DNA of 64,000 nucleotides from an uncultured Clostridia bacterium (GTDB lineage: Bacteria > Bacillota > Clostridia > Christensenellales > CAG-138): contig CAMVMM010000002.1 in the NCBI GenBank assembly GCA_947168565.1, forward strand, positions 62,001 to 126,000. Direction: 5' to 3'. A program made the translations under genes and the position numbers. The notes under the pieces are model-generated. The model did not search any database. It was not told where the DNA came from and saw nothing but the letters and a program-made list of their open reading frames with translations. This document shows positions 9,085-15,514 of this stretch, piece after piece; position 1 is the first letter of the stretch, and every line of letters starts with the position of its first letter.

Positions 9085-9494
9085 GCACGGCAGGCTTCGC
9101 CCGGCGGGGGCGAAAGCAAAGCACCGTTTTCTCCCACGCTTTTCGCGTGAAGCCGGGGATTTGAACCCCGCGCTGCGGAATGCATGGCGCATCCCGAGCG
9201 GGACCGATTCTTTGCTGCGGGTGCTTTTCGTGCCGGCATCACAAGGTACTGTGCGGATTCGAACCGCTGACGGCGACCTGTGGGATCGCCGCCCCTCACC
9301 AATGCTTTGCTGTGAGTACCTTTGCCGCCCGCCCGGTCGGCTGCAAGGCACGGTTTATTCTTCCTGATAAGAATGCGTTGTTGCTGTGCGTGCCTTTTGC
9401 CGGGCGAAGCCTGCCGTGCGTGTAAGCCCTTGAACACCGGTTGGAAGCGGGAATCGGAGCTTCCGCGCTTGCGGCGCAGCTTCGGTTTACGCGC
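9085..9494 (-). ncRNA. Candidate structured ncRNA with tRNA-like modules (Y-RNA-like)
   Basis: About 410 nt of non-coding sequence between the WYL genes and the DUF2828 gene. Two 21-nt segments (9085-9105 and 9399-9419) are perfect inverted repeats and would form a long stem around 293 nt. Inside are module B (9243-9322), with a perfect 8-bp end stem AAGGUACU/AGUACCUU and three internal arms, and module C (9118-9227), closed by AAAGCACC/GGUGCUUU. Each holds a T-arm: UUCGAAU with a 4-bp stem at 9253-9267, and UUCAAAU with a 5-bp stem at 9154-9170. Module A (9418-9494, 77 nt) precedes the large stem and is closed by GCGCGUAA/UUACACGC with one mismatch. No anticodon arm of standard 7-nt loop or CCA end was found. 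The pairing was done by eye. Confidence 0.7.
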
Positions 9495-9496
9495 TT

Positions 9497-9525
9497 ATTA
9501 TACGAAAAAGGGCAGAATAATTCAC
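9497..9525 (-). promoter_or_regulatory. Promoter of the ncRNA/DUF2828 transcript
   Basis: The minus strand reads GTGAAT, 17 nt, TATAAT. The -10 is perfect and the -35 matches at three positions. Transcription would start near 9490, within the 5' arm of tRNA-like module A. It lies just after the stop of the second WYL gene, with no terminator between. Confidence 0.65.
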
Positions 9526-9544
9526 GGAAAAAAAGTTGCGAAGG

Positions 9545-10459
9545 TTAAATATTATATCTCATCTGCGATATAAGCCTTTGTTTTATAAGTGAAACGAAGC
9601 TTTCGGGCTCAATTATTTTTATCATCGGGCCGAAGGAGAGCAGCCTTATCACCATCTCGGTCTCATCCGCTTCATCGTAATAAAGCGTCACAAGGTATTT
9701 GCCCTCATCAAGCTTTTCGGTCTGCTTTTCAAGGTGCGCAAAGTGCAGCAGCACCCGCTCAAGCGCCCTGCGCCTGTCGTAAAGCTCGAAGCAAACGCGC
9801 TTAATCGCCCTTTTGCTCTGCGTAAAAGCGCCGGCTTCACCCTCGATAATGCGCACACTGCGTATCCTTGCAAGGTTCACAACGTCCTGCTTCACAGCGC
9901 CGCAGCCGGTCAGCCTGAATTTATCATCCTTTTCGGAGTATTCCAGCCTTTGCGGCGTCATCACAAGGCGAACGCGCCTTCCCTTTCGGCTTTCGGCAAA
10001 AACCTCAAGCCGCTTTTTTTCGCGGAGCGCGCGCAGTATCACGCCGAAGCTTTCGAAATAATCCGAATCGTCGTAGGGGTCGCCGTCGCCGAAGCGGTCG
10101 AAAATCTCAAAATCCTCATCCGTAAAAAGCGGTTCAACGCCGTCAAGGGCGGGGAAGGCGGCGGCGCTTATGCCGAAAAGCTTCATGCGCGGGTCGCTCA
10201 GCACCGCCTTCAAAAAGCGCCTTTCAAGCAGCGTTTCGGGCGTGGAGGGGGCGTGCTCAAGCGGGGTTTCGCCGTTTTTCGTGAGCACCTGCCAGCGCTC
10301 GCTTTTCAGCGCCTGCTCGATGTAAACGGCGCTCTCATCAAACGCGCTCTCAAACGAAGCGCGCGAAATATCCGCATTCGTGATGCGCCCCTCAAGCGCC
10401 CCGGAGATAAGGCTTGCAACCGTGCTGTAATACGCGCTGTAAAGCTCGCTGAATATCAT
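9545..10459 (-). CDS. WYL-domain protein, second of a pair
   Basis: A 304-residue protein with a WYL-type ligand-sensing domain in the middle (VILRALREKKRLEVFAESRK through LVMTPQRLEYSEKDDKFRL) and a WCX-like C-terminal domain (EMVIRLLSFGPMIKIIEP). The N-terminal 120 residues show no clear helix-turn-helix. The start overlaps the upstream gene's stop (ATGA at 10456-10459) and has GGAGGTG before it, so the two WYL proteins are translationally coupled and may work as a heteromer. WYL proteins are known as nucleic-acid-responsive regulators of phage-defence and RNA-repair loci. Here they directly precede a tRNA-like RNA and a Ro-like protein. Confidence 0.8.
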   Translation of the reverse strand: MIFSELYSAYYSTVASLISGALEGRITNADISRASFESAFDESAVYIEQALKSERWQVLTKNGETPLEHAPSTPETLLERRFLKAVLSDPRMKLFGISAAAFPALDGVEPLFTDEDFEIFDRFGDGDPYDDSDYFESFGVILRALREKKRLEVFAESRKGRRVRLVMTPQRLEYSEKDDKFRLTGCGAVKQDVVNLARIRSVRIIEGEAGAFTQSKRAIKRVCFELYDRRRALERVLLHFAHLEKQTEKLDEGKYLVTLYYDEADETEMVIRLLSFGPMIKIIEPESFVSLIKQRLISQMRYNI

Positions 10460-11724
10460 TCCGCCCCACCTCCGACGCCGTAAAGGGCATACATTTTTTC
10501 AAGGTCGTGCCGAAACCGCGCCTCAAGAAAGCCGTCGGATATTTTCAGGCTCTCGATCCTGCAAATGAAGCTGCGTATCCATGGAATAAGCTCCGAAGCA
10601 TCGTAAACCTCCGCCGTGAAGCGCAGTCGGTTTTCATCAAGCCTTTCCACGCTGCCGCAGCGCTTCTCCCTTTCAAGGCGGGCAAGTATATGCTCCTCGC
10701 CCGCCTCGCAGCGGACGGTGAATTCCACCCTTTCAAGCCGCTTTCCGCTGCGGCCGTGGGTGCTCACTCCCCAAAGATGCCTTCTCATGGCGGCGAGCGC
10801 GGCGCGGTATTCATCGAATTGCCCGCATACCTCATCCTTTTTCACGCTCAGCACGTTGTCCAGCCGGTACGGCAGAATGCGGCCCGCTTCGGTTCGCGCC
10901 ATAAGGTACTGCCTTCCCGATTGCACCCCGCGCAGTATTTTCAGCGGCACCACGCGCTCGGTCATGCTCCTGCCGTCCCTTGCAAGTAGCTCAAGCAAAA
11001 CCAGGCGCTTTTCCCGCATCGCTTCAAACAGCGCAAACACTATCTCCTCATCCACCGTGAAGGTGATGATATGGTGCTTGAAGCCGAAAACGGGGGATCG
11101 GCGGGCCTTTGCGCCGTTTTTTTCGTATTTTTCAAGCAAAAACGAGCCTATAACGCCGCAGGGGGCAACCTCCGAAAAAAAGCGCAGCGCGTGCGGGAGC
11201 ATGGGCGGCTCGGCCTCATTGAAAAGGCTTGCGCTCCTTTGGTAAACGGTGCTTCTGCCGCGCCTTTCCGCGCTTATTATGCCCTCAAGCTCATATTCCT
11301 TCAGCTTTTTGCGCACCGTGGATTCATCGAAAAAGCGCGGCCGGGCAAACTCGCCAAGCCTTTTTTCAATGCCGCCGATAATTTCACCAAGCGTCAGGGC
11401 AACGCCTTCAGCATAAAGAATATCGAAAATCAGAAAGTGCAGTGTAATATCTATATCCGTAAAGCTCTTTGCCCGCCACGCCTTGAAAAGCGGATTCGCC
11501 TCTGCGCTTCGGCTGTCTATGGAAAGAAAAACCGTTTTGCCGTCCGCGCCCTGCCGAAAGCGCATATACTCGCCAAGCCAGCTCTCCACGCGCCGCTTTT
11601 CGTCGTCATACGAGCGGGGGCTCTTCATGCCGTACTCCTCGCGGCTTTTGAAGCCGAAAATATAGAATTGCCGCATATACTCCCTTGTGCGGTTAAAGCT
11701 TTTTATCAGCTCGCTGTATGCCAT
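10456..11724 (-). CDS. WYL-domain transcriptional regulator with winged helix, first of a pair
   Basis: A 422-residue protein. A winged-helix segment lies around residues 110-170 (FFDESTVRKKLKEYELEGII, then RRGRSTVYQ). The WYL domain follows around 230-310 (LVLLELLARDGRSMTERVVP, GRQYLMARTEAGRILPYRL) and a WCX-like domain comes last. The ATG has AAAGGAG upstream. It overlaps the next WYL gene by 4 nt. Probable role: a regulator that senses a nucleotide or nucleic-acid ligand and controls the downstream ncRNA/DUF2828 transcript; this is inference from order and family. Confidence 0.82.
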   Translation of the reverse strand: MAYSELIKSFNRTREYMRQFYIFGFKSREEYGMKSPRSYDDEKRRVESWLGEYMRFRQGADGKTVFLSIDSRSAEANPLFKAWRAKSFTDIDITLHFLIFDILYAEGVALTLGEIIGGIEKRLGEFARPRFFDESTVRKKLKEYELEGIISAERRGRSTVYQRSASLFNEAEPPMLPHALRFFSEVAPCGVIGSFLLEKYEKNGAKARRSPVFGFKHHIITFTVDEEIVFALFEAMREKRLVLLELLARDGRSMTERVVPLKILRGVQSGRQYLMARTEAGRILPYRLDNVLSVKKDEVCGQFDEYRAALAAMRRHLWGVSTHGRSGKRLERVEFTVRCEAGEEHILARLEREKRCGSVERLDENRLRFTAEVYDASELIPWIRSFICRIESLKISDGFLEARFRHDLEKMYALYGVGGGAE

Positions 11725-11804
11725 TGCCGCTCCTTTCGGGGTGCTGTGTTGGAACTGCTTTTGTGAGCAAAAGAACGGGTGGATCTATCCCGTAATGCAA
11801 GGCT

Positions 11805-11828
11805 GCCCCGATCTGCTTCGATCGGGGC
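11805..11828 (-). terminator. Hairpin terminator after lepB
   Basis: A 9-bp perfect stem GCCCCGATC/GATCGGGGC with a 6-nt loop, directly after the signal peptidase stop. The following minus-strand sequence (CAGCCTTGCATT) is only modestly T-rich. Confidence 0.55.
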
Positions 11829-11836
11829 GGCGGTTT

Positions 11837-12541
11837 TCAGCCTGCGCTGCGGATGCTTCTCAGGGGCCAGATCACCGCGCGCACCTTTCCCAATATGCTG
11901 CCCGCTTCTATCGCACCCACCTCGGGATGGCGGCTGTCCTTGGAGTCGTTGCGGTTATCGCCCATCACAAAATAATGCCCCTGCGGCACGGTATAGCTTG
12001 TGTAAGGTAAGTTGTAATATGAAAAATCAAGCCAGATATGCCCGTACCAGTCGCCCGCGTAGGCGCTTTCATCCAGCTTTTCGCCGTCAATATACACCGC
12101 GCCGTCCTTAAATTCCAACGTTTCGCCGGGCAGGGCGATAACGCGCTTAACGAATATTGCGTTGCTGTCAGGGTAGCGCACTATCACTATATCCCCGCGC
12201 TCGGGCTCGGTGAACCAATAGCTCACCTTTTCAACGAAAAGCCGCTCGCGGTCAAGCAGGGTATACCGCATGGATCTGCCGTCCACGCGCGTAGGCTCCG
12301 CTATGAAGGCCCGCACAGCGCAGGCGGCGATTATCACGCAGGCAAGTATCAGAAAGAAGGGCAGCGTGAAAGTGCGGTTCAGCTCGGTATGCTTTTTGTG
12401 CAGCGCGTCCGCCGCCTTTGAAAACGCCGCGTCCGTCCGCCTGTCCACAGCCGCGCGATGAGTGTGCGAAAAGCCCGTGCGCCCATCGCCCGTTTCGCTC
12501 GGCCCTTCGGCGGAATTATTCAAAAAATCCTTGTTTTCCAT
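11837..12541 (-). CDS. lepB: Signal peptidase I
   Basis: A 234-residue type I signal peptidase that cleaves signal peptides from exported proteins at the membrane. A cytosolic lead of about 55 residues is followed by one membrane helix (FFLILACVIIAACAVRAFI). The catalytic Ser is in VDGRSMRYTL and the catalytic Lys in AIFVKRVIALPGE; the GDNRNDSKDSR box is also present. A GTG start 15 nt upstream (12554-12556) is possible, but neither start has an ideal ribosome binding site. The gene meets the end of the GMP-synthase-like gene, so it is the last gene of an xpt operon. Confidence 0.93.
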   Translation of the reverse strand: MENKDFLNNSAEGPSETGDGRTGFSHTHRAAVDRRTDAAFSKAADALHKKHTELNRTFTLPFFLILACVIIAACAVRAFIAEPTRVDGRSMRYTLLDRERLFVEKVSYWFTEPERGDIVIVRYPDSNAIFVKRVIALPGETLEFKDGAVYIDGEKLDESAYAGDWYGHIWLDFSYYNLPYTSYTVPQGHYFVMGDNRNDSKDSRHPEVGAIEAGSILGKVRAVIWPLRSIRSAG

Positions 12542-12546
12542 AGCCT

Positions 12547-14055
12547 TTATTCCCACTCCGCGGCTCGCGGATGCCCGTTTGTAATATCGTAAACCACGCG
12601 GTTCACGCCCGCTGTTTCGGAAATTATCCTTTTGCTCACGCGGCGCAGCACCTCATAGGGAAGCTCGGCAAACTCCGCCGTCACCGCGTCCGTAATGCCT
12701 GCGGCGCGAATTGCGATGGCGCTTTGATACGCCGTATCGTTTCCCGAAACGCTGATGGTGGGAATGCCGGTATGCACCGCGAAAGCCCGCCCGACGGAGC
12801 CGGCAAGCCCCGCTTTTTCAAACTCCTCGCAAAAAATGCGGTCCGCGCAGCGCAGCGCATCAAGCTTTTCGTTCGTCACCTCGCCTATGATTCGGCAGGC
12901 AAGCCCGCTTGCGGGGAAGGGAGCGCGGCGAAGCAGAGCATCGGGCAGGCCGAGCTTTGCGCAAAGAGCGCGCGCCTCGTCCGCAAAAAGGTTCTTCACC
13001 GGCTCGATTATGCCTTTCAAGCCGGATCTTTCAAACAGGTCGCCTGCGTCGCCCTTGCTCAGGCAAATCGCGGCTTCACCCTCCGCAGCCTCGGGTATAA
13101 GCCCGCCCGAAACAAGCCATGCCGCGCCGCATTTGCGGGTCTCCTCGGCGATAACGCGCTTTAGCTCAGTAAAAACGCGCCCGCGCTTTTCAACCGGATC
13201 GGAAACGCCGCTCAGCCGCGAAAGAAAGCGCTCCTTCGCGTCCACATATTTTGGCTCAAGCCCCGCCTCGCGGTAGAGCGCCATAAGCGCTTCCGCCTCG
13301 TTTTCGCGGTACAGGCCGTGATCCACGAATACGCAGCAAAGCCCGCTGCCAAGCGCACGGCGGGCAAGCGCGGCGGCAAGAGTGGAGCCAATATCGCCGT
13401 AAAGGAAGGCCGCGGCGCATTCGCCCCCGGCCTCGGCGCGGATGCCGCAAATAAGCTCCTCCGCCGATGAAAGGGGGGACCAGCCGCCCCTGCACGCGCA
13501 TATATCGTAAAGAAAATTCTTGAAAAGTGTAAGCCTGTGTTCGCTGCATTTCACCTCGGGGTGAAACTGCACGGCGTAGATCCCGCGCTCCTCGCAGCTC
13601 ATCGCGCCGTGGGGGCAGCCGTCCGTTTCGGCGGTGCACTTGAAGCCATCGGGAAGGGCGCAAACCCAATCGTTGTGATTCATCCACATTATCGAATCCG
13701 GAATACCCTTAAAAAGCCGATCCTCCGAAAAGCGCACGAAGGTTTTGCCGTATTCCGTCACGGGGGCGCGCTCCACCCTGCCGCCGAGCTTATGCGAAAT
13801 GAGCTGCATTCCGTAGCAAATTCCAAGTATCGGCACGCCGAGGGAGAATATTTCATCCGTGCAGGTTCGGGAGCCTTCCGCATACACGCTGTCGTAGCAG
13901 CCGGAGAGGATGAGCCCCGAAAGCCCGCCGCCCCTTATCTGCTCTATGGTGGAGCTTGAGGGCAAAAGCTCGCAGTAAACGCCGCATTCGCGCACCGCCC
14001 TTGCGATAAAGGTATCGTATACCGAGCCGAAGTCAAGAATTACAATTCGTTCCAT
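12547..14055 (-). CDS. GMP-synthase-like protein with altered ATP-pyrophosphatase motifs
   Basis: A 502-residue protein collinear with GuaA: glutamine amidotransferase domain (residues 1-190), ATP-pyrophosphatase domain and C-terminal dimerisation domain ending RVVYDITNGHPRAAEWE. The amidotransferase Cys (GICYGMQ) and His-Glu (AVQFHPEV) are present, but the oxyanion loop reads SGCYDS instead of SGGPES. In the synthetase domain the invariant SGGVDSS is replaced by YGDIGST. GTIYPDVIES is replaced by GGLIPEAAEG, KSHHNVGG by LSKGDAGD, and PFPGPGL by PFPASGL. It is therefore either a pseudoenzyme or a family member with another job. It lies in an operon with xpt, 43 nt after its stop. No ribosome binding site is evident before the ATG. 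Confidence 0.85.
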   Translation of the reverse strand: MERIVILDFGSVYDTFIARAVRECGVYCELLPSSSTIEQIRGGGLSGLILSGCYDSVYAEGSRTCTDEIFSLGVPILGICYGMQLISHKLGGRVERAPVTEYGKTFVRFSEDRLFKGIPDSIMWMNHNDWVCALPDGFKCTAETDGCPHGAMSCEERGIYAVQFHPEVKCSEHRLTLFKNFLYDICACRGGWSPLSSAEELICGIRAEAGGECAAAFLYGDIGSTLAAALARRALGSGLCCVFVDHGLYRENEAEALMALYREAGLEPKYVDAKERFLSRLSGVSDPVEKRGRVFTELKRVIAEETRKCGAAWLVSGGLIPEAAEGEAAICLSKGDAGDLFERSGLKGIIEPVKNLFADEARALCAKLGLPDALLRRAPFPASGLACRIIGEVTNEKLDALRCADRIFCEEFEKAGLAGSVGRAFAVHTGIPTISVSGNDTAYQSAIAIRAAGITDAVTAEFAELPYEVLRRVSKRIISETAGVNRVVYDITNGHPRAAEWE

Positions 14056-14098
14056 AAATTACAAAAAATCAGCAAAATATTTTATAAGCTTCGGCGCT

Positions 14099-14683
14099 TC
14101 AGCCAAGCTCGCGCTCTCTGAATCTTATGCCGCCCCCGCTTGATTCCTCGATTATGGCAAGCGAATAGCAGTCGATGCCGCTTGATCTCAGCCCGTCGCC
14201 GCCGCCCTGGTAGCCCTTTTCTATTGCGATGCCGATGCCGATAAGCTCCGCGCCCGCCTGTTCGATTATTTTGGCAAGCCCGCGCATAGCCTCGCCGCGC
14301 GCCATGAAGTCGTCGATTACCAGCACGCGGTCGCCCTCGTTCAGCCACTCGCCGGAAACGATGAGCGTGACCTTTTTATTGTAGGTATAGCTCATTATTT
14401 CGCTTGTGAGCAGCCCGCCTTCGATATTGTCGCTCTTCGCCTTTTTCGCAAAAAGCAGCGGCACGCCGAATTCCTCCGCGCACACAGTTGCAAGGGGAAT
14501 GCCGCTTGCCTCCACCGTCATGATGAGATTCGGCTTTTTTTCGCCGAAATGCGCCTTGAATTCACGCGCAAGCTCCCTTAAAAAGCCCACGTCCACGCGG
14601 TGATTCAAAAAGCCGTCCACCTTTACGATGTTTCCGGGCAGCAGCCTGCCCTCCTTCAAAATGCGTTCCTCAAGCGCGTTCAA
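14099..14683 (-). CDS. xpt: Xanthine phosphoribosyltransferase
   Basis: A 194-residue purine-salvage enzyme that makes XMP from xanthine and PRPP. The PRPP-binding motif VLVIDDFMARGEAMRGL is near residue 115-131, and the substrate-side segment TVEASGIPLATVCAEEFGVP is also typical of Xpt. The start is TTG (14681-14683), supported by GGGAGG nine nt upstream. It is the first gene of an xpt, GuaA-like, lepB operon. No purine riboswitch core can be recognised in the short leader, which instead has a 6-bp hairpin. Confidence 0.92.
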   Translation of the reverse strand: MNALEERILKEGRLLPGNIVKVDGFLNHRVDVGFLRELAREFKAHFGEKKPNLIMTVEASGIPLATVCAEEFGVPLLFAKKAKSDNIEGGLLTSEIMSYTYNKKVTLIVSGEWLNEGDRVLVIDDFMARGEAMRGLAKIIEQAGAELIGIGIAIEKGYQGGGDGLRSSGIDCYSLAIIEESSGGGIRFRERELG

Positions 14684-14704
14684 AGCAGAAAACCTCCCAA
14701 ATCC

Positions 14705-14726
14705 GCGCCCAAAGGATGAAGGGCGC
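14705..14726 (-). promoter_or_regulatory. Leader hairpin before xpt
   Basis: Arms GCGCCC/GGGCGC with a 10-nt loop lie between the promoter and the xpt ribosome binding site. It could be a protein-binding site or an mRNA-stabilising stem. Confidence 0.35.
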
Positions 14727-14738
14727 TATATTTTTTAT

Positions 14739-14767
14739 ATTATCCTATAAATCGACGGAACTTGCAA
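14739..14767 (-). promoter_or_regulatory. Promoter of the xpt operon
   Basis: The minus strand reads TTGCAA, 17 nt, GATAAT, about 55 nt upstream of the TTG start. Confidence 0.7.
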
Positions 14768-14865
14768 GGGGGGCGGCGCCGGTATGGGGGAGCGAGGGAA
14801 GATATATTTCGCGCAAGGAAGATCGGCTGATTTGAAAGCAGTATTACCTTTTTTCGCGCCGCGGT

Positions 14866-15426
14866 CCGCCGCACTTCCGCTTCGGGCTCGGAATGCTTCG
14901 CGCCCGAAGCCCGAAACTTCCGCGCGGCGGGCTTATTTCATCAAGCCTTCTCCTTGAGGAGAAGGTGACTGAGCGTCGCGCGGCGGCGCGAAGTCGGATG
15001 AGGTGGACTTCTCATAAACCCGCCGCAGCGGGTTTTATCCTATTTACACCTCCAAAAAGCTGATTACGCCAAGCCTTTTCGGCAAGTCATTCAGCGAATC
15101 AAATCAGTTCAAATCCCCTGCGGCAAGTCATTCAGCGAATCAAATCAGTTCAAATCCCCTGCGGCAAGTCATTCAGCGAATTGGAATCTGTTCAAATCCC
15201 GTGCGGCAAGCCAATCAGCGAAACAAAAACTGTTCAAATCCCATGCGGGATTTGTGCATCATGCCACCTCATCCGTCTTCGCGCCGCGTTGCGCCGCTTC
15301 AGCCACCTTCCCCTCGGAGGGGAAGGCTTTTGGGAACGCTTTCATTTGCCGCAAGGCGCTCCCGCCGCCGCACTTCCGCTTCGGGCTCGGACTGCTTCGC
15401 ACCCTCGCCCGAAACTTCCGCGCGGG
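14866..15426. repeat. Composite repeat island
   Basis: The xpt-CHAP intergenic region is built of nested repeats. Two direct repeats of about 62 bp (14866-14927 and 15365-15426, sharing CACTTCCGCTTCGGGCTCGG and a common end) bracket two arms of an imperfect inverted repeat (14943-15006 and 15264-15329; each includes a CCTTC...GAAGG stem and ATGAGGTGG). Between the arms are four tandem 41-42-nt units (15080-15245). No convincing gene is present. Confidence 0.75.
15080..15245 (+). repeat. Four tandem 41-42-nt units with T-loop-like core
   Basis: Units start at 15080, 15121, 15162 and 15204. The first two are identical; the last two have diverged in the middle. Each ends with GTTCAAATCCC, the sequence of a tRNA T-arm 3' half, then a GTG/CTG/ATG triplet. 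The fourth copy runs into a perfect hairpin (15235-15254, arms CAAATCCC/GGGATTTG). Confidence 0.8.
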
Positions 15427-15448
15427 GTGGGGTGCGTTATATTATTAG

Positions 15449-15490
15449 TTTCGCCAACCTTTCGCGCTGCAGCGCGAAAGGTTGGCGAAA
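15449..15490. repeat. Perfect 42-nt palindrome, likely strong terminator hairpin
   Basis: The 42-nt segment is its own reverse complement, with arms beginning TTTCGCCAACCTTTCGCGC and centre TGCA. It lies 25 nt after the stop of the CHAP-dockerin gene. Neither flank is T-rich, so it may end transcription weakly or protect the 3' end. Confidence 0.75.
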
Positions 15491-15514
15491 GACTTTATAA
15501 TGAATCTGCGATTA

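Noticed and set aside
9243..9322. A true tRNA gene
   Set aside because: The module has no 7-nt anticodon loop or CCA end, and the T-stem joins the end stem through unpaired bases.
9010..9437. Open frames of 110-130 codons on the minus strand upstream of the DUF2828 gene
   Set aside because: They run through perfect inverted repeats and T-arm sequences, lack good ribosome binding sites and have no protein-like composition; a structured RNA explains the region better.
14684..14770. A purine riboswitch before xpt
   Set aside because: The leader is only about 50 nt and lacks the conserved loop sequences of that class.
15080..15245. A CRISPR array
   Set aside because: The units are directly adjacent and similar throughout, with no unique spacers and no cas genes.
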